From positions 1 through 38,001 of the forward strand of contig DGTU01000152.1 in NCBI GenBank assembly GCA_002394465.1: a stretch of DNA of 38,001 bases, in the 5' to 3' direction. Each line of letters starts with the position of its first letter. The first letter of the stretch is position 1. The DNA is from Treponema sp. UBA4328. GTDB lineage: Bacteria > Spirochaetota > Spirochaetia > Treponematales > Treponemataceae. Positions 32,059-38,001 of this stretch are shown here, piece after piece. The notes under the pieces are model-generated. The model was not told the origin of the DNA and did not search any database. It saw only the letters and a program-made list of their open reading frames with translations. Made by a program: the position numbers and the translations under genes.

Positions 32059-32090
32059 TTATCTCTGGCTAAGGAAGTTTTAGGGAATGA
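32059..32090 (+). pseudogene. metH 3'-end remnant, copy 4, overlapping the next start codon
   Basis: Reads LSLAKEVLG, conservative at nearly every position against VSIAREVFG of metH, and reaches a TGA if one base is missing. Over 21 nt (32068-32088) it matches copy 3 at 17 positions, and all four differences are third codon positions. The next gene's ATG at 32087 overlaps this TGA (ATGA), as expected if an ancestral metH was coupled to that gene. Confidence 0.6.
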
Positions 32091-32998
32091 CTCTTTCAAA
32101 AAAAGAAAAACGCATTGCTAAACTGGACGGAAGAACTGTTAAAAGCTTCAGGGCCATACATGCTTACAAATTCTATTTCTTTCATCCGAAAGTTTTTCCG
32201 TCAATCATAAGATTTGCCTGGTGCGTACTCAAGGATTTTTTTGCACTTCAGTTTAATCAGAAATTTTCTTTCAAAAAGATTCCTGTAATCAATGTTGATC
32301 ATCCGCTTGATTCGAAAATTCCTTTCAATCCCGCAAAAATCAAGACTTACCTCGACTTTATAAACTTCTGGATCAGGCCTTTTGCACTTCTTACGGACAG
32401 AATCGGTGTTCACAGGACTGCTCCCCTTTTGAAGAAATGGGTCGACCTGATTCATCAGGAATATTACGAAGCTTCGAGAATGTACCGCTACCGCCTGAGC
32501 ACGACCGAACGTCCTAAATATCACAGGGGACTTTTTTCCGTCATCCACAGCCTCGATCCTCACCTCTGCTGCGTTCCGAGCCTTCACATTGCAATTCTTG
32601 CCCTCTTCTACGCATACATGAAGAACATCTTCAAGGACGAAACTTTTACAGAAAAAGAACGCTTCCTCTGGACAACAGAAACCTACAACTACGCAATCGA
32701 AATCGCTGAATCCGTACTCTATGTAAAGCAGCACAGCGTAAACTGCATTCCGGCTGCACTTTATATGGTAACGCGCCTTTATCCGGACATGTTCACTCCG
32801 ACAGATGCAACGAATTTCATCAATGACATGTTCCTGAGCGCAACTGACATTGACTTCAAGGACGCTTCTGCAATACGCGAACACATATCATTCAGTTACG
32901 AATGCTTCCTCCTTGAAGGCTGCATTACGAATGACTGGCGTGATCCTGTAAAAAAGTGGATTAATTCATATTCATTTGCAAATTCTGAGCAGAAATAG
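32087..32998 (+). CDS. Protein of unknown function with PSLH and KQH motifs
   Basis: I cannot assign this 303-residue protein. It has no signal peptide, and its N-terminus is basic and rich in aromatic residues (HAYKFYFFHPKVFPSIIRFAWCVLKDFFALQF, 25-56). Notable segments are CVPSLHIAILALFYAYMK (162-179) and SVLYVKQHSVNCIPAALYMV (209-228). The PSxH and later xxxH elements recall PAP2-type phosphatases, but the intervening part is charged and not membrane-like, so this is only a weak resemblance. AAGGAAG and AGGGA lie 9 and 3 nt upstream, inside the metH remnant. It may have been cotranscribed with an ancestral metH. A 47-nt gap leads to the next unknown gene. Confidence 0.75.
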   Translation: MTLSKKEKRIAKLDGRTVKSFRAIHAYKFYFFHPKVFPSIIRFAWCVLKDFFALQFNQKFSFKKIPVINVDHPLDSKIPFNPAKIKTYLDFINFWIRPFALLTDRIGVHRTAPLLKKWVDLIHQEYYEASRMYRYRLSTTERPKYHRGLFSVIHSLDPHLCCVPSLHIAILALFYAYMKNIFKDETFTEKERFLWTTETYNYAIEIAESVLYVKQHSVNCIPAALYMVTRLYPDMFTPTDATNFINDMFLSATDIDFKDASAIREHISFSYECFLLEGCITNDWRDPVKKWINSYSFANSEQK

Positions 32999-33045
32999 CA
33001 GAAAACATTAGACATTTCTTCAAATTCTGCCGAAAATGAAATGAT

Positions 33046-34449
33046 ATGGAAAATTTTTCTAAAACACTTATAGAGGCACTTGAAGCAAAAACTCAATGGT
33101 ATGATTCACAGGCTCTGCCTGCAATACTCGAAAATTACAGGCTTCTGCACACCTGCGTAAAAAACCTCTTCGAATCACTTTCAAAAAAATCGCTGATTAC
33201 CCCGGATCCATACAAAAAAGAAAAGAAAATTTCTGACATCAAGTCACCGGAATCAACTCCTTTTACGGATCAGGAACGCTCCCTCGTAATGGGAATGAGA
33301 ATGTCAGACTACGAAAGCACGCTCGACTTCCTGTGCAACTACTACAAATTTTCCGTATCAAACATCACTATCGGCTCAATCAAAAAACTCGTAGACCTTA
33401 ACAACTGGATTCAGTGGACAAGTTTTACTCCGAACAGTCCGCGAATCATCACCCGCTCCCTTGCAAACATGGTACAGACCCTCAGGACAAGCGCCGACAC
33501 CCTCAACACAAGCCTCCTGAATGACAGCATCTCAAAGGCTTCACGCGCAATGGGAGAAATCAATGCAGCCCTCAAGGAATACACGGATTTCCAGAAAGAG
33601 CTTTACAAGGGAAACATCAGGAAACATGTTTTTGAATCTCCGAATTTCAGCATGGAAAAAGCAATGGCTTCTGCAACGGATGAAATGGCGAACATCAAGA
33701 AGTGCTTTGCCTCTGCGATGGGAAAAACACCTTTCTACAACGATCTCGTAGAAGAAATCATTCAGGAAGACCACGCACAGGATAAGGAACAGCTTCAACA
33801 GAAAGTCCTTGCCAAACTCGACATCAAGAAAGAAGAAACCTCCCAGAAAGAAACCAAAGTCGACACAAAAGACATGCTGATGGGTGCCGTAAGGGTTCTC
33901 GGTGCAATGACGCCGCAGTTAATCCAGACCTTCAACAAAATCCGTGAAAATCATGACCTTCTCGAAAGCGAACACAATTCCTTCATGGATAAACTCAAGA
34001 AGGCCCTCAAAAAGGCATTTAACCTTCCTGAAAAGCCTACGGTTTATACCGTTACAATCGTCGAGCAGAGTACGGATACAAGGCGCACCGAAAAAGTAAA
34101 CTATCAGAATTTCATTGCTGACATCGCTTCACGTTCACGCCGGTATCAGTCAGTAACAGCGAAAGGCCATCCGGGATACGACAAAATCTATTCCATGGAA
34201 GAAACAAAAATCCTTGATTTTGTAAACAAGCAGATTCAGGAAACACAGAGACTCATAACCATACTCAACGCTCTTGATGAGTATTTCAAGTCAGCCGCTC
34301 TTCCTCAGAACAAGCCTAAAGTCAAAGGCATCAAGATGGAAATTACGGCCCTCAAAAACTGTCTGGTCAAGTCAAACCAGCACAGGGCTGAATATTCTGC
34401 CTACATCGAAGAAGAGCAGCAGATGAAAAAACTTGGAATCAAACTTTAG
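33046..34449 (+). CDS. Large helical protein of unknown function
   Basis: A 467-residue soluble protein, mostly helical and highly charged, with no signal peptide or membrane segment. I see no named domain. Coiled-coil potential is present at about 165-200 and 235-275, and a beta-containing stretch (PEKPTVYTVTIVEQSTDTRRTEKVNYQNF) at about 328-356. It follows the unknown gene at 32087 by 47 nt and precedes the binding-protein gene by 10 nt, so an operon is likely. No Shine-Dalgarno is visible before 33046. Coding potential is clear from the long frame and typical codon use. Likely a lineage-specific protein, which I cannot confirm. Confidence 0.75.
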   Translation: MENFSKTLIEALEAKTQWYDSQALPAILENYRLLHTCVKNLFESLSKKSLITPDPYKKEKKISDIKSPESTPFTDQERSLVMGMRMSDYESTLDFLCNYYKFSVSNITIGSIKKLVDLNNWIQWTSFTPNSPRIITRSLANMVQTLRTSADTLNTSLLNDSISKASRAMGEINAALKEYTDFQKELYKGNIRKHVFESPNFSMEKAMASATDEMANIKKCFASAMGKTPFYNDLVEEIIQEDHAQDKEQLQQKVLAKLDIKKEETSQKETKVDTKDMLMGAVRVLGAMTPQLIQTFNKIRENHDLLESEHNSFMDKLKKALKKAFNLPEKPTVYTVTIVEQSTDTRRTEKVNYQNFIADIASRSRRYQSVTAKGHPGYDKIYSMEETKILDFVNKQIQETQRLITILNALDEYFKSAALPQNKPKVKGIKMEITALKNCLVKSNQHRAEYSAYIEEEQQMKKLGIKL

Positions 34450-34459
34450 GAAACTGCAG

Positions 34460-36067
34460 ATGAAATTACTCAAAAAATCATTTTTTATACTTATGGTATT
34501 TCTTTCGGCCGCAATGTTTGCTGACGAGCCGGACGATTCAATTCTTGCAGAAGAAGAAAAAGAAGATACAGCCGTACAGAATAATTATCCGCAGCATGAA
34601 CTGAACGTAATCATGTCTGCATACCGCCTCAACCTGAATCCTGCACTTGCCTCATACAACTCAGAGGCACAGATTTTAAATGCCCTTTATGAAGGCCTTT
34701 TTAACTATGATTCAAAGACGCTTGCTCCCATTCCTGCAATTGCAGAAAGCTTCAAGATTTCAAAAAATAAAAAACGCTGGACGTTCACTATCCGCAAAAA
34801 CTGTGCCTTCAGTGACGGAACGCCGATAACCGCACAGACCGTAAGGGATTCATGGATTTCTCTCCTCAGTACGCCAGACGCTCCGTATGCGAGCCTTCTT
34901 GACTGCATCGTAAATGCCGCAGATTTCAGGAACGGTAAGGCAAAGGCTGAAGCTGTAGGAATAAATGCAAAGGATGACCAGACCCTCATAGTAAACCTCA
35001 ATTCACCGACAGCACATTTTAACCGCATTCTCTGTCACCATGCTTTTTCCGTAACAAAAAAGGACCTCAGCGCTTACAGCGGAGCATATGCAGTCGACAG
35101 AAACGAAAAAAACAGCCTTCACCTCATCAAAAACATGCATTACTGGGACGAAAAGCACGTTCAGATTCCTTCAATTCAGATAAGCCTCAGCAATGATGAA
35201 ACAGAAAACACATGGCTTTTCAACACGGGAAGAACAGACTGGATAATGAGCATCGTCGACAGCAACAAGCTTCTCAACAAGAATACAATCCGCCTGAGCG
35301 CAATATTCGGAACGACATACCTGTTCTTTAACTGCAAGAATTCTCCGTGGGATAAGGCAGATTTCAGGAATGCACTTCTGACTGCAGTTCCATGGAAAGA
35401 GCTCAGGAGCAGCCACCTGATTCCTGCAACAACACTTGTCTACCCTATTTCAGGCTACACTTCTCCGGAAGGACTTACGGAAACAAGCGAAGAAGATGCG
35501 CTTGAAATGATGAAGGAAGCAAGGAAAAAGGCCGGCATTAAAGAAGATGAAATACTTTCCGTTACATATGCGGTTTCTTCTGGTTCAGAAGTACACAAAA
35601 AACAGGCTGAGATTCTTAAAAAAGCATGGGAAAAGCTCGGCGTAGAACTTAAAGTTCAGACTACAACTGAAGACAGATACATTGAATCTATTTCCGGCTG
35701 GAATGCAGATATCTTCTCATATTCCTGGATTGGCGATTATGCAGATCCGAGCGCCTTCCTCGAACTTTTCCGTGAAGGCTCAACATTAAACGAAACTGCC
35801 TGGAAAAACAGCGAATTCACAAAGACCCTGACAGAATCTGACGGCATGACAAACCAGAGCGAACGCTACAAACTTCTTTCGAAGGCAGAAGAGATTCTGT
35901 TAAATGACGGAGTTGTAATGCCTGTAGGTCATTCACTGTCACTTCATGCCATCGACCTCAACAGCATAGGCGGCTGGTACACGAATGCGCTGGACATTCA
36001 TCCTTTCAGGACAATGTTCTTCAGGGCAAACACGGCACCCCGCATCAAGAACATCGCACTGAAATAG
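34460..36067 (+). CDS. Extracytoplasmic solute-binding protein family 5 (oligopeptide-binding type), no permease nearby
   Basis: Periplasmic binding protein of the OppA/DppA class for peptides or similar solutes. From the start at 34460 it has 535 residues with signal peptide MKLLKKSFFILMVFLSAAMFA, cut before DEPDDS. No lipobox Cys is present, so it is soluble or retained by other means. Family features: LNPALASYNSEAQILNALYEGLFNYD, AESFKISKNKKRWTFTIRKNCAFSDGTPITAQTVRDSW, and WNADIFSYSWIGDYADPSAFLELF. AGGAAA lies 6 nt before the chosen start. No permease or ATPase genes occur in the window. It is 5 nt from the convergent SPFH gene with no terminator. Confidence 0.9.
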   Translation: MKLLKKSFFILMVFLSAAMFADEPDDSILAEEEKEDTAVQNNYPQHELNVIMSAYRLNLNPALASYNSEAQILNALYEGLFNYDSKTLAPIPAIAESFKISKNKKRWTFTIRKNCAFSDGTPITAQTVRDSWISLLSTPDAPYASLLDCIVNAADFRNGKAKAEAVGINAKDDQTLIVNLNSPTAHFNRILCHHAFSVTKKDLSAYSGAYAVDRNEKNSLHLIKNMHYWDEKHVQIPSIQISLSNDETENTWLFNTGRTDWIMSIVDSNKLLNKNTIRLSAIFGTTYLFFNCKNSPWDKADFRNALLTAVPWKELRSSHLIPATTLVYPISGYTSPEGLTETSEEDALEMMKEARKKAGIKEDEILSVTYAVSSGSEVHKKQAEILKKAWEKLGVELKVQTTTEDRYIESISGWNADIFSYSWIGDYADPSAFLELFREGSTLNETAWKNSEFTKTLTESDGMTNQSERYKLLSKAEEILLNDGVVMPVGHSLSLHAIDLNSIGGWYTNALDIHPFRTMFFRANTAPRIKNIALK

Positions 36068-36072
36068 ACTGT

Positions 36073-36966
36073 TTATTTTTTGAGGACTTCTGAAGCTGCA
36101 GAGAATATTCCTGCCATATTCTGAATGTCAGCAGGAATGATGATTTTTGTCGCCTTTCCGTCTGCGGCTTTTTCAAATGCTTCAAGGCTTCTGAGGCGTA
36201 TTACGGCTTCATCCGGGGCAGCCTGCTTTATCATTGCAAGTCCCTGAGCCGTGGCCTTCTGAACTTCTATTATGGCTTCTGCTTCACCCTTTGCCTTCTG
36301 AACGGCAACTTCCTTTGCAGCTTCTGCTTCGAGAATCATTGCCTGCTTCTTGCCTTCAGCGATGAGGATCTGAGACTGTTTCTGTCCTTCGGCAATAAGA
36401 ATCTGTTCACGCCTTTCACGTTCTGCGCGCATCTGTTTTTCCATTGCATCCCTGATGGCAACAGGCGGTTCAATATTCTTTACTTCAACCCTTGTCACCT
36501 TTATTCCCCACGGGTCAGTTGCTTCATCAAGAATGGAACGCATTTTTGAATTGATAACGTCGCGGCTCGTAAGAGTCTCATCAAGTTCAAGTTCACCGAT
36601 AATATTCCTCAAGGTTGTAGCCGACAGGTTTTCAAGCGCATTCATCGGGTTTTCAACGCCGTATGTATAAAGCTTCGGATCCGTAATCTGACAGTAAACG
36701 ACCGTATCAATCTGCATCGTTACGTTATCCTTTGTAATTACGGGCTGCGGCGGAAAATCCATTACTTTTTCCTTGAGGAGCATTACGCTTGCAACCCGGT
36801 CAATGAAGGGAAGCTTTATATGCATTCCGACATTCCAGGTAGTACAGTATGCACCGAGACGCTCAATGACATAGGCCTTTGACTGAGGTACTATCCTGAT
36901 GTTCACGAGAATAAGCAGAAGAATTACAGCAAGAATTGCAATTGAAATATAGACCATGTTACTCAT
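36073..36966 (-). CDS. SPFH/Band 7 (stomatin-like, QmcA type) membrane protein
   Basis: Membrane-anchored scaffold of the SPFH family, which assembles into large rings that organise membrane proteases or lipid domains. The 297-residue protein has one N-terminal helix (about 4-23), the SPFH domain (about 24-180, RIVPQSKAYVIERLGAY and GIKVTRVEVKNIEPP), then a long Ala/Glu-rich coiled coil (about 178-245, with the ILIAEG repeat occurring twice) and a hydrophobic tail. AGGAGG lies 7 nt before the start. It overlaps the NfeD gene by 8 nt, the standard SPFH-NfeD pairing. Specific cargo is unknown. Confidence 0.94.
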   Translation of the reverse strand: MSNMVYISIAILAVILLLILVNIRIVPQSKAYVIERLGAYCTTWNVGMHIKLPFIDRVASVMLLKEKVMDFPPQPVITKDNVTMQIDTVVYCQITDPKLYTYGVENPMNALENLSATTLRNIIGELELDETLTSRDVINSKMRSILDEATDPWGIKVTRVEVKNIEPPVAIRDAMEKQMRAERERREQILIAEGQKQSQILIAEGKKQAMILEAEAAKEVAVQKAKGEAEAIIEVQKATAQGLAMIKQAAPDEAVIRLRSLEAFEKAADGKATKIIIPADIQNMAGIFSAASEVLKK

Positions 36967-37426
36967 GATTTTCCTCCTGTTTCGGTTCGACTATAAGGGT
37001 ATTGCCGTCTACGCGTCTGATGATGCAGACCCTGCCTTCAGGTATGTTTTCTCCTGACAGTGCAAGTGCTGCCCAGATAACGCCGTTTACAGCCTTTACC
37101 TCTCCCTTATTGAATCTTTCAACACCCTTTACGACAAGGACTTCCTGCCCTTCAAGCGTATTTACATTCGTGACGTTTTTTTCAAGCTTAAGTTTTTTCA
37201 TTACAAAAGGCCGCGTAAATATGACAAGAAGAATTGCCATTACGAGGAACAGAAGCAGCTGCCACCTGAAGTCCATCCCGGAACGCGAGACAAAAATCAT
37301 TATAAAGGCACTTAAGGCGCCCCAGATGCTTACGAGGGCAAAAGTCGTCATGGCTTCCACAACAATGCAGAGCACCATAATACCAAGCCAGAACCACTGA
37401 AGGTGTGAACAAATTATTTCAATCAT
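36959..37426 (-). CDS. NfeD-like membrane protein, short form
   Basis: Partner of SPFH proteins in membrane quality control. The 155-residue protein has three transmembrane helices (about 10-30, 33-47, 55-71) and a cytoplasmic OB-fold NfeD domain (about 88-150, LEGQEVLVVKGVERFNKGEVKAVNGVIWAA). The N-terminal ClpP-like protease domain of long NfeD proteins is missing, so this is the non-protease short class. It is the first gene of the pair, and its last codons contain the Shine-Dalgarno of the SPFH gene. No Shine-Dalgarno precedes its own ATG; a TATATT ends 6 nt upstream. Confidence 0.9.
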   Translation of the reverse strand: MIEIICSHLQWFWLGIMVLCIVVEAMTTFALVSIWGALSAFIMIFVSRSGMDFRWQLLLFLVMAILLVIFTRPFVMKKLKLEKNVTNVNTLEGQEVLVVKGVERFNKGEVKAVNGVIWAALALSGENIPEGRVCIIRRVDGNTLIVEPKQEENHE

Positions 37427-37432
37427 TTTTTA

Positions 37433-37461
37433 AATATAGCACCACCCGGGCAAATACACAA
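37433..37461 (-). promoter_or_regulatory. nfeD promoter, predicting a leaderless mRNA
   Basis: Minus strand: TTGTGT (37456-37461) - 17 nt - extended TGC-TATATT (37433-37438), ending 6 nt before the ATG at 37426. No Shine-Dalgarno sequence. Confidence 0.6.
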
Positions 37462-37472
37462 ATAATATTTAA

Positions 37473-37501
37473 TTGAATAAAACCCCCGAAAAGCCTATAA
37501 T
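37473..37501 (+). promoter_or_regulatory. ackA promoter with ordinary leader
   Basis: TTGAAT (37473-37478) - 17 nt - perfect TATAAT (37496-37501). Transcription from about 37508 gives a leader of about 30 nt that contains GAGGA (37529-37533), 5 nt before the ackA start. Confidence 0.75.
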
Positions 37502-37538
37502 AGAGCATAATTTTCACTTCATTATAACGAGGATTTTT

Positions 37539-38001
37539 ATGGTAATTCTTACTTTGAACTGCGGTTCTTCTTCCGCAAAGTATCAGGTTTATGACTGGGA
37601 CAACAAAGATGTTTTGGCAACTGGCGTTGTTGAGCGCGTTACTCAGGACGGTTCAGTAATCACACACAAACCAAAAGGAAAGGACAAGTTCGTTCTCGAA
37701 AGCCCTTGCCCGACTCACAAAGAAGCTATCGAATTGATTCTTAACGCAATCACAGACAAAGAGCACGGCGTTATCACAGACATGAGCGTTATCGGCGCTG
37801 TCGGTCACCGAGTTCTTCACGGCGGAGACAAATTCACAAAATCTGTTAAAGTCACTCCTGAAGTTCTGGAGACATTCCGCTCAGTTCAGGATTTGGGACC
37901 TCTCCACAACCCTGCAAACATCATGGGTATCGAGGCTGCCCAGAAGGTTCTTCCGAACGTTCCTCATGTTGCAGTTCTCGACACAGCATGGCACCAGACA
38001 A
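37539..38001 (+). CDS. ackA: Acetate kinase, C-terminus outside the window
   Basis: Makes ATP from acetyl phosphate in fermentative energy metabolism. 154 codons are visible before the window ends. The start MVILTLNCGSSSAKYQVYD contains the ATP/phosphate motif NxGSSS (N7, S10-S12). Later come GAVGHRVLHGGDKF with the conserved Arg and DTAWHQT with the catalytic Asp region. It has its own promoter and a GAGGA Shine-Dalgarno 5 nt before the start. Codon choice differs from neighbouring genes (more GTT, GAC and CAC), as expected for a highly expressed gene. Assignment firm. Confidence 0.97.
   Translation, partial: MVILTLNCGSSSAKYQVYDWDNKDVLATGVVERVTQDGSVITHKPKGKDKFVLESPCPTHKEAIELILNAITDKEHGVITDMSVIGAVGHRVLHGGDKFTKSVKVTPEVLETFRSVQDLGPLHNPANIMGIEAAQKVLPNVPHVAVLDTAWHQT

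Noticed and set aside
32201..32884. 227-codon open frame on the minus strand
   Set aside because: Antisense to the better supported gene at 32087-32998, Cys/Val/Phe-rich as expected of a mirror frame, and no ribosome site.
32087..32998. Calling the gene a PAP2 phosphatase
   Set aside because: Only PSLH and a distant His fit; the RP-containing first motif and the membrane helices around the active site are not convincing.
1..38001. tRNA, rRNA, CRISPR array or insertion sequence
   Set aside because: Reading both strands showed no cloverleaf with a T-loop consensus, no regularly spaced repeats and no transposase motif.

Overview
The window looks like a chromosomal segment of a host-associated Treponema (Spirochaetes) with moderate GC content. 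This is inferred from the gene set: cheB and cheR, an LptC-LptA-LptB cassette, many membrane-anchored LysM/M23 peptidases, a DUF115/MptE-like protein of the motility-accessory type, an SBP_bac_5 protein without permeases, and short intergenic palindromes. No rRNA, tRNA, CRISPR array, transposase or phage gene was seen. Most of the window is compact housekeeping DNA in short operons that alternate between strands.

Layout. 1-5152 (minus): pepF (cut by the window edge at its zinc motif), a structured intergenic element, then the operon rlmE - LysM/M23 peptidase - mnmG, which ends in a long hairpin containing the mnmG stop codon. 5258-6899 (plus): polyprenyl diphosphate synthase and a TPR protein. 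6928-9023 (minus): cheR-cheB. 9068-11792 (plus): lptC-lptA-lptB and thiamine pyrophosphokinase, then a terminator. 11818-14713 (minus): a Cache-PAS-GGDEF diguanylate cyclase overlapping a TRAP solute-binding lipoprotein that has no TRAP permease nearby. 14839-16236 (plus): a D,D-carboxypeptidase. 16228-19888 (minus): LysM/M23 peptidase, zinc ribbon, and a beta-propeller fused to a degenerate polysaccharide-deacetylase domain. 19957-24217 (plus): lepB, a PASTA-tailed penicillin-binding protein, DUF115, then a terminator. 24429-27814 (plus): a degenerate HD-GYP protein, then prfA-prmC. 27798-28397 (minus): an RsuA/RluE-type pseudouridine synthase. 28488-32090 (plus): metH and a rearranged region with a HEPN/MNT toxin-antitoxin pair. 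32087-36067 (plus): two proteins I cannot assign and an oligopeptide-binding protein. 36073-37461 (minus): nfeD and an SPFH protein. 37473 to the end (plus): ackA, partial.

The two most notable signals are not genes. First, eight transcription units (polyprenyl synthase, cheR, dacA, prfA, rsuA, metH, mntA, nfeD) have a good -10 hexamer ending exactly 6-8 nt before the start codon and no Shine-Dalgarno sequence, most with an extended -10 TG. This predicts leaderless mRNAs, while other units have ordinary leaders with Shine-Dalgarno sequences. Second, the end of metH recurs downstream. The true end reads SVSIAREVFGK-stop. Degenerate in-register copies lie at 31212-31229, 31977-32012 (directly after the HEPN stop) and 32059-32090 (overlapping the next gene's start). 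Most differences are at third codon positions. I infer that the metH 3' end has been a repeated site of gene replacement or insertion, and that the toxin-antitoxin pair arrived this way. metH itself carries an in-frame palindromic repeat insertion in an interdomain linker.

Functionally the window combines envelope building (two M23 peptidases, a carboxypeptidase, a PBP, Lpt export, the isoprenoid synthase, SPFH/NfeD), signalling (CheB/CheR, GGDEF, HD-GYP) and translation or tRNA/rRNA maintenance (mnmG, rlmE, prfA, prmC, rsuA).
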